Part shown: positions 1-8,941 of the stretch, piece by piece | Numbering within the stretch: position 1 is the stretch's first letter | How the letters are laid out: each line of letters begins with the position of its first letter | Source: Nitrospinales bacterium | GTDB taxonomy: Bacteria; Nitrospinota_A; UBA7883; JACRGQ01 | Reading direction: 5' to 3' | Assembly: GCA_023248495.1 (NCBI GenBank) | Contig: JAHFEK010000021.1 | Location: 1 to 46,299, forward strand | Length of the DNA: 46,299 bases | Notes under the pieces: model-generated | Databases searched by the model: none | The model's input: the letters and a program-made list of their open reading frames with translations, nothing else | Told to the model about the DNA's origin: nothing | Position numbers and translations under genes: made by a program

Positions 1-1
1 T

Positions 2-1186
2 GTTGAGCCAAGTAACGGCATTGGAAAGGGGGAGAAGCGAGTTGTCGCCGCCATACGCGCCGTAGTTGTTTTTGACTTCCGGTTGGCCCGCGATCCAGTG
101 CACCAGTTGGCTATCGACGGTGAACTTGTTGCGCCCCCTCATCTCCAACTCGCCGCTCAAACGGGAGATGCCACTGAGCGCGCGGGGGCGCATGTCCTCC
201 GCCGTCCAGCCGAAGTGCAAGCGGTAATTCAGCACTTCCAGGCCGTCATGATCGGCTGTTTTGGCGGGAACCCATACGACCCGGGCTTTGTATTCGACGG
301 CGCTGCTTTGCATGGGATCCTTCACCCATTGCGACAATGTCCGTTCCATGGCGCGCAGATTCCACGTTTCGGCGGCGGCTTCCGCTTCGGGCGATTCGAG
401 AAACTGCCGCAGCGCGTCATCACGCCGCGCGATGCCTTCCTCGCGCCACAATACTTTCTTGATTATTTGGTCGAGGTTGTCCTCGTAATGCCGGAGGAAA
501 TCCAATGGGTTTTCCGGCCAGTGGAAACGGGATGCGGTGTAATTGAACTCGTACCTGGCGTATTTCGGTTTTGAGAGATAGGTCAGTGAAACTTTGTTGA
601 TAAGTTGCTTTGCCTGCTCCGTTCCGTATGATTCGATGAAAATCTTCCACCACTCCCCCGTGGAAGCGGCGGCTTCCGTGACCGGTTTTTTGGGCCGCGC
701 CGGGGGTGTTTTGGCCGATTTTGCGTTTGGCGCCGGAGGGATTGTTACCGGCTCGTCCCCTTTCATCGGGAACAGTTCACGCACAAACGCCTTGCCAATG
801 TCGACTTTGCGCGTAGCATTTTTATCGTAAGCCGCCCCGCCCAGAACTTTTGCGGCCCGCTGCGAGTACGCCGAGCCGGCCAGCCGGGCGAAAGCAACGA
901 CGGTGAACGCCGCCGCGATGCAGTGCTTGCAATCTTCGCCCACCGGACAGGAGCAGACGCCATAAACGGTTTCGCCGTCAACATCGAGATTCAAATCGAC
1001 TTGATAGATTTCCGTTCCGCGCACGGCGGCCACAATGGTCTCGCTATCCTGGATGTCGATGGATCTCACCCGGCCGCTTAGAAAATACTCCCTTCCACGG
1101 ATTCCGGAGTTGGAATGAGCCAGGCCCTGAAGGTATTCAATGAGGGGTTTTACCCACGTTTCGTCAAAGAGGTAACCAAGGCCCAT
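2..1186 (-). CDS. SWIM zinc-finger protein, N-terminal part (probable SNF2-type helicase)
   Basis: The reading frame is open from an ATG at 1186 to the left edge, giving about 395 residues without a stop; an in-frame TAA lies four codons upstream of the ATG, which fixes the start region. Residues 78-88 carry a SWIM zinc-finger pattern, C78-x-C80-x5-C86-x-H88, followed by alanine-rich helix sequence as usual for this motif. In bacteria an N-terminal SWIM finger of this kind commonly precedes a SNF2/DEAD-like helicase or a long uncharacterised region, and is thought to bind nucleic acid or protein. The helicase part would lie outside the window, so that assignment is inferred. A Pro/Ala/Lys-rich linker follows at about residues 140-160. 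It lies 205 bp downstream of the TPR gene on the same strand. Confidence 0.75.
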   Translation of the reverse strand, partial: MGLGYLFDETWVKPLIEYLQGLAHSNSGIRGREYFLSGRVRSIDIQDSETIVAAVRGTEIYQVDLNLDVDGETVYGVCSCPVGEDCKHCIAAAFTVVAFARLAGSAYSQRAAKVLGGAAYDKNATRKVDIGKAFVRELFPMKGDEPVTIPPAPNAKSAKTPPARPKKPVTEAAASTGEWWKIFIESYGTEQAKQLINKVSLTYLSKPKYARYEFNYTASRFHWPENPLDFLRHYEDNLDQIIKKVLWREEGIARRDDALRQFLESPEAEAAAETWNLRAMERTLSQWVKDPMQSSAVEYKARVVWVPAKTADHDGLEVLNYRLHFGWTAEDMRPRALSGISRLSGELEMRGRNKFTVDSQLVHWIAGQPEVKNNYGAYGGDNSLLPLSNAVTWLN

Positions 1187-1391
1187 CCGGCCATCTTACG
1201 GGAAATTCCCTGAAAAGGGGCAAAGTTTGTATACGGCAAATAGTCTACGGTATCTACAAAAAGCGTTTTTTCTTACAATTCGCCGGTGTCAGGGTTTAAT
1301 CCGTACGTGCCAAACCATTGTTAATCATGTTTATTTTTATATGTTATGGTTATTTCACGGTCTCCCGGCCAAGTTGTGGAATAGCCGTCAT

Positions 1392-3266
1392 TTACCAAGT
1401 GATCCCCTCTTTTCGCAAAAACTCCTGCGCGTCGTTATTTCCCAGCCGGGAAGCGGCTTTCATATCGTCGACCGCTTGCTTAAATTTGCCAAGGGTGCTG
1501 TAGGCGAGGCCGCGGTTATAGCGGGCTTCCGCATCTTTCGGGTTTAGTTCCACCGCTTTGCTGAAATCCCCTAATGCCTGCTTGTATTCGCCGACGGCGG
1601 CATATTCAATTCCGCGGAGGGTGTAACCGATTGAGTTTCTCGGATTCAGTTCCACCAACTTGTCGAAATCCTTGATCGCCTGACGTTGATCCCCCAAGTG
1701 GCTATAGGCGAGTCCCCGGCTGCGATACGCTTCCACGTCTTTCGAGGATAGTTCGATAACCGTGTCAAAATCCCTGATTGCCAGTTTATAGTCGTCAAGC
1801 TTGACGTAAGCGAATGCCCTGTTGCGGTAAGCCTCCACGTCCTTGGGGTTTAACTCAACGGCCTTGTCGAAATCCTTGATCGCCTGTCTCCGATCCCCAA
1901 TGGCGGCGTACGCCAGTCCGCGGTTGCGGTAGACAGCCACGTCCTTCGGATCCAGTTCAGCGACCATATCAAAATCCTTGATCGCCCGTTTGTCATCATC
2001 AAGTTTGCCGTAAGCAAACGCCCTGTTGCGATACGCGGCCGCATCTTTCGGGTTTAGCTCTATTGTTTTGCCGAAATCCTTGACCGCCGCCTTGTAGTCG
2101 TCCAGATTAGCGTACACAAGCCCGCGGGCGCGGTAGGTGTCCGCGTTTTTCGGGTTCAGTTCTATGGCCTTATCGAAATCTTTTACCGCCAGCCTGTTTT
2201 CGCCAAGATTGGCGCGCGCGAGTCCGCGGTGGCGGAAGGAATCCACGTCTGTCGGGTTCAGTTCCACCGCCTTATCGAAATCCTTTATTGCCTGCTTGTC
2301 GTCGCCGAGGCTTCTGTATGCCAGCCCGCGGTTGCGGTAGACTTCCCCGTCATCCGGGCTTAGTTCCAGCACTTTGTCAAAATCCTTGATCGCCCGCTTA
2401 TGGTCGTTCAGCTTGCCGTACGCGAATGCCCTGTTGCGGTAGGCGGATATATCTTTTGAACTCAGGGCCGTTGCTTGATTGAAATCCTCGATTGCCCGCT
2501 CATCTTCGCCCAGTTTTCTGTATGCTAGCCCCCGATGGCGATAGGCATTTCCATCTTTTGGGTTCAGTTCCACCGCTTTATCAAAATCCTTGATTGCCTG
2601 CTTGTGGTCGTCGATGTTGCCGTACGCCAGTCCCCGGTTGAGGTAGGTCTCCGCGTCTTTTGGCTCCAACTCCGCGACTTTATTAAAATCTTCTATTGCC
2701 TGCTTGTAGTCGCCCAGATTGCCGTGGGCGAAGGCCCGGTTGCGGTAGGCTGCCACATCCTTCGGGTTCAGCTCTATCGCCTTGTCGAAATCTTTTATTG
2801 CCTGTTTGTGGTCGCCCAGATTGCCGTGGGCGAAGGCCCGGTTGCGGTAGGCGTCCGCGTCTTTTGGATCCAACTCGGTGACCATGTCAAAATCTTTTAT
2901 TGCCTGCTTGTGATCGTCCAGATTGCCGTGGGCGAAGGCCCGGTTGCGGTAGGCGGCCACATCCTTCGGATTCAGCTCTATCGCCTTGGTGTAATCTTCA
3001 ATCGCCCGCTTGTGGTCGCCCAGTTTGCCGTACGCGATCCCCCGGCCGCGGTAAAATTCCCCGCTTTGCGGATTAAGTTCTATCGCTTTGGAAAAGGCTT
3101 CTATAGCTTGTTGGTATTGATTCGCCGCGAAAAAGTCCCATCCCTTGCCAAACCACACCAAGGCGTTTGGGTCTTCGCCTGTTGCGTTGGCCGGCGGCGC
3201 CGCGCCAAATGTGCCGCAAATCAAGCCCGCAAACAATAACGCAAGCCATAACCTTTTGCTCCGCAC
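1392..3266 (-). CDS. Secreted protein made of 17 TPR repeats
   Basis: After a signal peptide (basic RSKRLW, a hydrophobic stretch, then a PANA cleavage-like site) the protein is built almost wholly of 17 consecutive 34-residue tetratricopeptide repeats, each close to the pattern YRNRAFAYGKLGDHKQAI..DFDKAIELNPKD, with a 12-residue tail. TPR arrays form superhelical protein-binding scaffolds; the signal peptide predicts a periplasmic location. I chose the GTG at 3266 because a GGGAGGA Shine-Dalgarno lies 7-8 bases upstream and the signal peptide begins at once. An ATG at 3284 would add six residues and has a weaker ribosome site. The gene is divergent from bcsA1. TPR proteins often serve exopolysaccharide export (BcsC has them), but this one has no barrel domain, so a role with BcsA is only a guess. 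Confidence 0.88.
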   Translation of the reverse strand: MRSKRLWLALLFAGLICGTFGAAPPANATGEDPNALVWFGKGWDFFAANQYQQAIEAFSKAIELNPQSGEFYRGRGIAYGKLGDHKRAIEDYTKAIELNPKDVAAYRNRAFAHGNLDDHKQAIKDFDMVTELDPKDADAYRNRAFAHGNLGDHKQAIKDFDKAIELNPKDVAAYRNRAFAHGNLGDYKQAIEDFNKVAELEPKDAETYLNRGLAYGNIDDHKQAIKDFDKAVELNPKDGNAYRHRGLAYRKLGEDERAIEDFNQATALSSKDISAYRNRAFAYGKLNDHKRAIKDFDKVLELSPDDGEVYRNRGLAYRSLGDDKQAIKDFDKAVELNPTDVDSFRHRGLARANLGENRLAVKDFDKAIELNPKNADTYRARGLVYANLDDYKAAVKDFGKTIELNPKDAAAYRNRAFAYGKLDDDKRAIKDFDMVAELDPKDVAVYRNRGLAYAAIGDRRQAIKDFDKAVELNPKDVEAYRNRAFAYVKLDDYKLAIRDFDTVIELSSKDVEAYRSRGLAYSHLGDQRQAIKDFDKLVELNPRNSIGYTLRGIEYAAVGEYKQALGDFSKAVELNPKDAEARYNRGLAYSTLGKFKQAVDDMKAASRLGNNDAQEFLRKEGITW

Positions 3267-3293
3267 TTCACATTCCTCCCTCATTTTTCCGGC

Positions 3294-3503
3294 ATGCGGG
3301 TTAACTTGCAATTAACCCACCCGATTATAGAACAATTCCTTATAGCCGCACATCTCTTCTTGTACGCCTTGCTTGGCGTATTCTTTTTGGGGTTATTTAT
3401 CCCGCCGATTTGCGATGTGTGCGCAAAATGGCGGCGGGTGAACCACCCTGAAAACAGGCGCTCGGGAGGGTTGAAAGAGCTATGGACAAAGGATGCGGGA
3501 TAG
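3294..3503 (+). CDS. Possible small membrane protein upstream of bcsA1
   Basis: This is a 69-codon frame ending 7 bp before bcsA1. It holds a run of about 29 mostly hydrophobic residues (from roughly residue 10) followed by a Cys-x-x-Cys and a basic tail, which would fit a single-pass inner-membrane protein with a cytoplasmic C terminus. No convincing Shine-Dalgarno precedes the ATG, and the ATG sits at the start region of the divergent TPR gene. Small membrane proteins such as BcsF occur in other cellulose operons, but no similarity to BcsF can be seen. The frame may be chance coding in an AT-rich intergenic stretch. Confidence 0.22.
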   Translation: MRVNLQLTHPIIEQFLIAAHLFLYALLGVFFLGLFIPPICDVCAKWRRVNHPENRRSGGLKELWTKDAG

Positions 3504-3509
3504 TTAAAA

Positions 3510-5765
3510 ATGCAACAGCATATGCCATTTAAATTGGGGGTCATCAACAAATCGCTTGCCATCGCGGCGGCTTTCCTGTTTTCCCTTTACGCACTGTTCT
3601 TCGTTGAAAGCTATCTCAGCGCGTTTCACCGCATGGCTATTGGCTGGGGCCTCTTTGCGATTATTGCGATGCTGTTCCAGCGCCCTTTGGTGCATGAAAA
3701 CCCGGTGTGGCGTCTGCTCTTTCTTTTTCTGGGGGCATTCATCAGCCTGCGGTACATCATCTGGCGGACTTTTGACACGTTGCAATATACCGGCCCGGCG
3801 GATTTCATCGCCATGACTCTTTTGTTTTTAGCCGAGTGGTACGCCATCATGATTCATATGATGGGGTTGCTTATCAACGCATCCCCGTTGGTGCACCGGG
3901 TCATCCCCCTTTCCGCCGATACCAGCGCCTACCCCACGGTTGACATTCTTATCCCCACCTACACCGAGCCGGAAGACATCGTGAAAACAACGGCGGTGGC
4001 GGCCAAGCAGATCAACTATCCGGCCGACAAACTGAATATCTACATTATCAACGACGGCAGCACCGTGAATCGGCGCAACAATCCCGCCACCTCCGCCGAA
4101 GCCTGGCAACGGCATTACACCCTGCGGAAAATCGCCGAGCGGGTCGGCGTGCATTACCTGACCCGCGAGAAAAACAATCACGCCAAAGCGGGGAACATTA
4201 ACGCCGCGCTGAATCACACGCACGGGGAACTGGTGCTGATCCTGGATTGCGACCATGTGCCGACGCGCGACATCCTCCAAAGCACGGTGGGGCGGTTTTT
4301 GGCCGACCCCAAACTTTTCCTCGTTCAGACGCCCCATTTTTTCATCAACCCGACGCCGGTGGAGAAAAATCTTTCTTCCGCCGGAAACGTGCCATCGGAA
4401 AACGACATGTTTTTCCGCACCATGCATCTGGGATTCGACTCGTGGAACAGCAGTTATTTTTGCGGCTCCGCATCTATCTTGCGCCGCAAATTCCTGGACG
4501 AGGTGGGCGGGGTCAGCGGCGAAACAATCACCGAAGACGCCGAGACGTCGCTGCAACTGCACGCCAAGGGTTACAACAGCGTCTATATCAACCGGCCGAT
4601 GGTCTGCGGACTTCAGCCGGAAACGTTCAACGACTATATTACCCAGCGCACCCGATGGGCTCAGGGGATGATCCAGATATTCATTCTAAAGAATCCGCTC
4701 ACCATCAAAGGACTTACTTGGCCCCAGAGGCTGTGTTATTTCAATTCCTGTGTCTTCTGGTTTTTCGGCATACCGCGCATGATTTACTTTCTCGCGCCAT
4801 CAGCATTCCTGCTATTCGACATGAAGGTGTACCACGCCACCATGACGCCGATTTTGGCGTACGCGGTGCCGCACCTGCTGAGCACCTTTTTTATCATGGA
4901 CTTTTTGTACGGCAGGTCCCGCAAGCCCCTGTTCTCCGAAATTTACGAAACGGTGCAGGCGCTGGTCCTGATCCCGGCGGTTTTTTCGGTTATCCTCAAC
5001 CCGCGGAAACCGACGTTTAAGGTCACCCCCAAAGGGCAATCCCAGCTTTCGGAATCGCTCAATCCCATGGCCACCCCGTTTCTTCTGATTATTATCATTA
5101 ACCTCATCACGTTAATTCTGGCGGCGTATAAATGGGTGTACTTTCCCGTTTATCGCGATGTTATTACCGTTACCGGCGCGTGGTGCATTTACAATTCATT
5201 CCTCGTGCTTGTTTCGATGGGGGCTTTCTGGGAGCGGAAGCAGGTGCGTTACTATCACCGGATCAGCGCCAGCGGAAAGGTGGACGCGTTCTTCCCCCGC
5301 ATGAATTACCGCTGTACCGGCGAGTTGAAAGACGTTTCGCTGGCCGGTCTCGGTTTCGATGTGGAGTTGCCGTGGGATCCGAAACCGAACGAGGAAGTCC
5401 ACTTGACGGTAAGTTCGAGCGATGGCACGGTGTTCGAGTTTGATGCCACGGTGCCGCGCGCGTTCAAGCGGGGCTCAAAATATTTTCTCGGATCCCTCCT
5501 GCCGTTGAATTATGAAACCTATGCCAAAACCGTGGGATTTGTGTATGGCGACAGTGAACGGTGGTCCGACTATTGGAAAACGACGGAGGTTGGGGGAAAT
5601 TCGGTCAAGCTTATTTTGCTGTTCCTTGTGTTGGGCGTTAAGGCCGTGTTTGAAGTTACCTGGTCGCTCATTAAGGGCGTTCCGCGGCAGATATGGGATG
5701 CGGTGGTTGCGTTTAGGGCGCAATTAAAGGCTGAGCCGGCCAGTGGGGAGGCGGGCGACGCCTAA
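3510..5765 (+). CDS. bcsA: Cellulose synthase catalytic subunit, copy 1 (UDP-forming)
   Basis: This 751-residue inner-membrane enzyme polymerises UDP-glucose into beta-1,4-glucan and threads the chain through its own membrane channel. N-terminal membrane segments span about residues 12-125. A family 2 glycosyltransferase domain starts near 140 and has D246-C-D248 for UDP-metal binding, the T341-E-D343 catalytic base motif and the Q379-R-T-R382-W383 acceptor motif. Further membrane helices follow. A C-terminal PilZ domain has R580-x3-R584 and D608-V-S610-x2-G613, the residues that bind cyclic di-GMP. Length and domain order are normal for BcsA. It stands alone here, without bcsB beside it, about 25 kb from a close paralogue in the main locus. 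The likely start is the ATG at 3510, though the ribosome site is weak; the ATG at 3522 is possible. Confidence 0.96.
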   Translation: MQQHMPFKLGVINKSLAIAAAFLFSLYALFFVESYLSAFHRMAIGWGLFAIIAMLFQRPLVHENPVWRLLFLFLGAFISLRYIIWRTFDTLQYTGPADFIAMTLLFLAEWYAIMIHMMGLLINASPLVHRVIPLSADTSAYPTVDILIPTYTEPEDIVKTTAVAAKQINYPADKLNIYIINDGSTVNRRNNPATSAEAWQRHYTLRKIAERVGVHYLTREKNNHAKAGNINAALNHTHGELVLILDCDHVPTRDILQSTVGRFLADPKLFLVQTPHFFINPTPVEKNLSSAGNVPSENDMFFRTMHLGFDSWNSSYFCGSASILRRKFLDEVGGVSGETITEDAETSLQLHAKGYNSVYINRPMVCGLQPETFNDYITQRTRWAQGMIQIFILKNPLTIKGLTWPQRLCYFNSCVFWFFGIPRMIYFLAPSAFLLFDMKVYHATMTPILAYAVPHLLSTFFIMDFLYGRSRKPLFSEIYETVQALVLIPAVFSVILNPRKPTFKVTPKGQSQLSESLNPMATPFLLIIIINLITLILAAYKWVYFPVYRDVITVTGAWCIYNSFLVLVSMGAFWERKQVRYYHRISASGKVDAFFPRMNYRCTGELKDVSLAGLGFDVELPWDPKPNEEVHLTVSSSDGTVFEFDATVPRAFKRGSKYFLGSLLPLNYETYAKTVGFVYGDSERWSDYWKTTEVGGNSVKLILLFLVLGVKAVFEVTWSLIKGVPRQIWDAVVAFRAQLKAEPASGEAGDA

Positions 5766-5799
5766 AGGGTTGCCCCCGTATCAACCGCCGCCGGCATCC

Positions 5800-6654
5800 T
5801 TATTTCCAAATTGAAAGAATAGGGGCGGCTTTGCCATCCTCGCGTCCCAAGGTGCCCACATCGAAATTATTTTCGATCGTGCGAAGCAGGCTGTAATGGT
5901 CATAGGCCGTATCATCCGTTTTTCCCGCCTGGATCATGGATCCGAGAAAAACGGTATAAATCGGGCTGTTACCGGTTTTGCTTTCATCGTACGTCACCAC
6001 CACCAATGTTTGCCCCAAATCCGGGCGGGCGAGCAGCGGCTCTAAAAATCCCTTTAGCCAATTAGACGAATAGGCGATGGAAGTATCGTGGCCATCATTG
6101 TCCATGTTGGGCACGAATAACGAATAATTGGGCAAGGGGTGCGGCACGTTCGAAGCATTTGCCACATGGTTCAAACAGCGCGCCCCCGCGGTGATGGGGG
6201 TATAGGACAGGAATGGCGCATGTTTTCGCCCGTAGCGGCCCGCGTAGTCGCCGGTAAAGCATTTCGCCGCGGAACCCGGATAGTCTTCCGCGAATTGGGC
6301 CCAACCAAAGCCTTTTGCCTCCAAAAGATCGGCGATGGAGGACACATTCAATTCCCGTTGCGAGTTATTGGCCGCGCCGAACGTTGAACCGCCGGTCAGG
6401 GCGAGATAGTTTGGATAAGAGGGGTGGCCGATGCCGTGATAATTGGTGAAGAAGGCGCCCCGCCGCGCGAGCGCCTCCATGTAGGGGTCTTTTAAAACAT
6501 CCGCGGCATTTTGATTTTCCAATATGATGATGAACACATGATCGAATTTCCGGCCATGGGCCTCTTCAGGCGTGGCGTGCGCTGGAAATGGCGTGACAAA
6601 AACGAAATTGACCACGAACAAAAGCGCCAGTAACCGGTTGAAGGCGAGTTCCAT
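5800..6654 (-). CDS. Secreted phosphoesterase (phospholipase C/acid phosphatase family)
   Basis: The 284-residue protein has an N-terminal signal peptide and then the sequence HVFIIILENQ, followed by HPSYPNYLALTGG. These are hallmarks of the phosphoesterase family (Pfam PF04185) that includes phospholipase C and bacterial acid phosphatases of the alkaline-phosphatase fold. Later VVVTYDES and the DNDGHDTS region fit metal-ligand positions of the fold. The predicted role is hydrolysis of phosphate esters in the periplasm or outside the cell; the substrate cannot be told from sequence. An AGGAAG ribosome site stands about 6 bases before the ATG at 6654. It is convergent with bcsA1, 34 bp apart, leaving room only for a short shared terminator region. 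Confidence 0.82.
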   Translation of the reverse strand: MELAFNRLLALLFVVNFVFVTPFPAHATPEEAHGRKFDHVFIIILENQNAADVLKDPYMEALARRGAFFTNYHGIGHPSYPNYLALTGGSTFGAANNSQRELNVSSIADLLEAKGFGWAQFAEDYPGSAAKCFTGDYAGRYGRKHAPFLSYTPITAGARCLNHVANASNVPHPLPNYSLFVPNMDNDGHDTSIAYSSNWLKGFLEPLLARPDLGQTLVVVTYDESKTGNSPIYTVFLGSMIQAGKTDDTAYDHYSLLRTIENNFDVGTLGREDGKAAPILSIWK

Positions 6655-7019
6655 TTTTTCTTCCTGATTTCTTTGTTTTGACCGGCGCCGCCGGCGAACC
6701 CCACGTCCGCGCTGACGGAAATAGTGCCAAATGCCGCGGATGGAATCAAGCCGTAACCTGAACCGGCGGAATTATATCCGGGCGGCCATTCCAATTGATG
6801 GGCGGAGTTGATGATGGGGAGGGGCGATCCCGGGCGTTTTCCACGGGAATAAGAGGCGCGTAAGGTTTTTCATGGGGCTAAGAAATAAAATGCATGATTT
6901 GCGAAAGTTAGGTTATAATACTTTTGTTTGTCATGCTCCGCATTGATGGATCCATTAAGCTTGGGCTTAAGTTCCGGTCGGCGGGGTCAATTGTGTTAGG
7001 TGTTTTTTTTGGAGTTCTA
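6655..7019. other. Intergenic region between phosphoesterase and RRM genes
   Basis: This 365-bp stretch separates divergent genes and so should hold both promoters. I see a good -10 candidate for the RRM gene (6914-6919) but no clear -35, and an AT-rich leader of about 90 bases before the RRM start. No convincing coding frame, repeat or RNA gene is visible; short open frames overlap both strands here without ribosome sites. Confidence 0.5.
6914..6919 (+). promoter_or_regulatory. Candidate -10 box of the RRM gene
   Basis: A perfect TATAAT lies about 100 bases before the RRM start codon in an AT-rich stretch. No good TTGACA-like box stands 16-18 bases upstream, so the promoter assignment is tentative. 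If it is used, the mRNA leader is roughly 90 bases, comparable to the long leaders of some cold-regulated RNA-binding protein genes. Confidence 0.3.
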
Positions 7020-7361
7020 ATGGGTAAGAAACTGTATGTGGGTAATCTGCCGTATTCCATAACCGACGAAGCATTGCGCGAACAGTTCGAGCAAGCGGGA
7101 ACGGTGGAATCAGCAAAGGTAATCATTGACCGCGAAACCAACCGCTGCAAGGGGTTCGCTTTCGTCGAAATGTCAACGGATGAGGAAGCGCAAGCGGCGA
7201 TTACTCAGCTCAACGGTGTCAGCATGGAAGGTCGCGCCCTGCGCGTGGCCGAAGCCAAACCGATGGAACCCCGCACTGGCGGCGGCGGCGGCGGTGGTGG
7301 CCGTGGTGGTCGTGGCGGCGGTGGCGGCGGCTACGGCGGTGGCGGCGGCGGACGCTACTAA
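7020..7361 (+). CDS. Glycine-rich RRM RNA-binding protein
   Basis: A single RNA-recognition motif fills residues 3-80: RNP2 is KLYVGNLPY and RNP1 is CKGFAFVEM, with the aromatic residues that stack on RNA bases. A tail of about 30 residues, almost all Gly with a few Arg and Tyr, follows. The total of 113 residues is typical of bacterial and cyanobacterial Rbp-type proteins, often cold-induced and thought to act as RNA chaperones or in mRNA binding. The start is the ATG at 7020 with TTGGAG six bases upstream; the frame is open further upstream but without a ribosome site. A strong terminator follows, so the gene is probably monocistronic. Confidence 0.93.
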   Translation: MGKKLYVGNLPYSITDEALREQFEQAGTVESAKVIIDRETNRCKGFAFVEMSTDEEAQAAITQLNGVSMEGRALRVAEAKPMEPRTGGGGGGGGRGGRGGGGGGYGGGGGGRY

Positions 7362-7377
7362 CCGATAACGAGTTTTT

Positions 7378-7413
7378 TAAACCCCGTGCGCTTCGGCCAC
7401 GGGGTTTTTTTTT
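7378..7413 (+). terminator. Rho-independent terminator of the RRM gene
   Basis: A seven-pair stem CCCCGTG/CACGGGG (7382-7388 with 7398-7404) encloses a loop containing TTCG and is followed at once by nine T residues. It starts about 20 bases after the RRM stop codon. This is a textbook intrinsic terminator. Confidence 0.9.
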
Positions 7414-7579
7414 GCCCCCAGATGTATTCCGGGGTATTTTTTCAAGTCGGGGAAGAGCATGGGTGGCCGAATGGGGTGTTATCCGGTCTTTGGAGCTGCC
7501 ATATGAAGTTGGTAATCCTGCCTGAAAGGCTTGGTTTCCTCCCTATGGGAAGCGGAAAAAAGAACTGCATGGGGATACG

Positions 7580-8872
7580 ATGCGCATGAGCAGGAATCCG
7601 ATTTTTTGGGGGCTTGTTCTCTTTGAGATAGCGGCAGTATTTGTTCTTGATTACCATCACGAAGCCGAGCAGGACGTATATAACGGCCTGTTCATCCAAT
7701 CAGCCAGAAGTCTATGGGAAACAGGAACGTACGTCCTAAACGGAGAGCCCGCATTTCACCCGATTTGGGGGTATTCGTTTCTGGTGCTGCTCTGTGGGTT
7801 TTCCCCCGTAATTTTGCTGATGGCTCAGGGTGCGTTATGTTTTGGGGCGATTTACTATTTCTATGCCACGATTCCGATCAAGCCCCGCCTCTTCCATATT
7901 CCGGCCATGTTGCCGTTTATCGCGTTGTGCTCCGTTAAATGGCCCAACGCCATTACCGGCGCTCTTTTGGTTATCTTCATCTGTTCATTTCACAGCTATC
8001 TAAGCAAGCCGCTCCTTAAAACCCTGCTCATCGGCGGCTTTGCGGCCGGACTGGCCGTGAATATGAGGGGGGAAGCGTGGATTTGGGGGCCGGCACTTTT
8101 CATTTCCCTCATTTTTCCTTTGGGCCCCGGGATGCGGACGAAGGGGGCGACCTTTGGCTTGGCGGTGATTTTTATTCAGTTGCTTTGCATCAGTCCGTGG
8201 AGCGCCAGGGCTTACGCCAACTTGGGGACGCCGATGCTAACTCCTTCCTACGGCGGTTTTGTGGCCCTCATTTCGTTGGGTCAACTCCCCAATAATCCGT
8301 GGGGTGCGGAGCACACGGATGCCTATGGCCAGAAATTTGCCGCCGCGGAAAAGTTGGGACCCGCCTTTTCCCCCGCCGCTGATGCCGCGATGAAAAAAGA
8401 GTTTCTCAAACGTGTTGCGGCCCACCCGGCGGCTTTCGCGGAAAAAGTTATTTATAACTTCACGTCTGTTTTAACCCACGGTGTTTTTGCCGGACAATTC
8501 TTCACCCTCGCGCTGACGGAATCCGATTATTGGAAAGTTTTGGAAAATAGCAAGGCTGTTGGCGTTGTGCCGGCGTTGCGGGGAATGCCCCCCGCTACCC
8601 TTGTCCCCCTCGGGCTGCACGTCTGCCTTGAGTCTCTTTTCAGGGCCGGGTGGCTGCTGCTTCTGACGGCAACCTTTGTCGGCGCTTATGTTGCGGCGAA
8701 ACGGGGCGTAAGTTTTTCGCCATTTATTTCTTTGACATTGTCATTGACTGCGGTAACGATAATCGTAGTTTCCGTTTTGCAGTATCAGCCGCGCCATGTC
8801 ACTTTGTTATGGTTGCCGCTAGCCGCTTCCTTATTACTGTTAGGAAGCTCATCTGCCGATTCCGCGTTATAA
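7580..8872 (+). CDS. Polytopic membrane protein, GT-C glycosyltransferase-like
   Basis: The 430-residue protein is mostly hydrophobic, with around ten membrane segments. After the first helix comes an acidic loop, EQDVYNGLFIQSARSLWE, resembling the first periplasmic loop of GT-C enzymes (ArnT/PMT-like), where an Asp contacts the lipid-phosphate sugar donor, followed by HPIWGYSFLVLL. This suggests sugar transfer from a polyprenyl-phosphate carrier, but the family is poorly conserved and no specific substrate can be named. A GGGGA ribosome site stands close to the ATG at 7580; the ATG at 7586 is an alternative. The next gene is a radical SAM enzyme on the same strand 69 bp downstream, so the two may be co-transcribed. 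Confidence 0.7.
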   Translation: MRMSRNPIFWGLVLFEIAAVFVLDYHHEAEQDVYNGLFIQSARSLWETGTYVLNGEPAFHPIWGYSFLVLLCGFSPVILLMAQGALCFGAIYYFYATIPIKPRLFHIPAMLPFIALCSVKWPNAITGALLVIFICSFHSYLSKPLLKTLLIGGFAAGLAVNMRGEAWIWGPALFISLIFPLGPGMRTKGATFGLAVIFIQLLCISPWSARAYANLGTPMLTPSYGGFVALISLGQLPNNPWGAEHTDAYGQKFAAAEKLGPAFSPAADAAMKKEFLKRVAAHPAAFAEKVIYNFTSVLTHGVFAGQFFTLALTESDYWKVLENSKAVGVVPALRGMPPATLVPLGLHVCLESLFRAGWLLLLTATFVGAYVAAKRGVSFSPFISLTLSLTAVTIIVVSVLQYQPRHVTLLWLPLAASLLLLGSSSADSAL

Positions 8873-8941
8873 GTCATTGGCCATCCGCCATCGCGGCGAA
8901 TAATGACTCAAATCATCACGGGTATGACATAATGTCCGACT

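Noticed and set aside
2535-3239. A 234-codon plus-strand frame with repeated VAVG and FYCLLVV phrases
   Set aside because: The repetition simply mirrors the TPR-coding repeats on the minus strand.
1392-3266. Possible CRISPR array or satellite from regular DNA repeats
   Set aside because: The repeat period is about 102 bases, an exact multiple of three, and codes for TPRs; there are no unique spacers between constant repeats.
3510-5765. Assignment of bcsA1 to hyaluronan, chitin or alginate-type synthases
   Set aside because: The QxxRW and TED motifs alone are shared, but the C-terminal PilZ domain and overall match to the second BcsA beside bcsB and bcsZ make cellulose synthase the better call.
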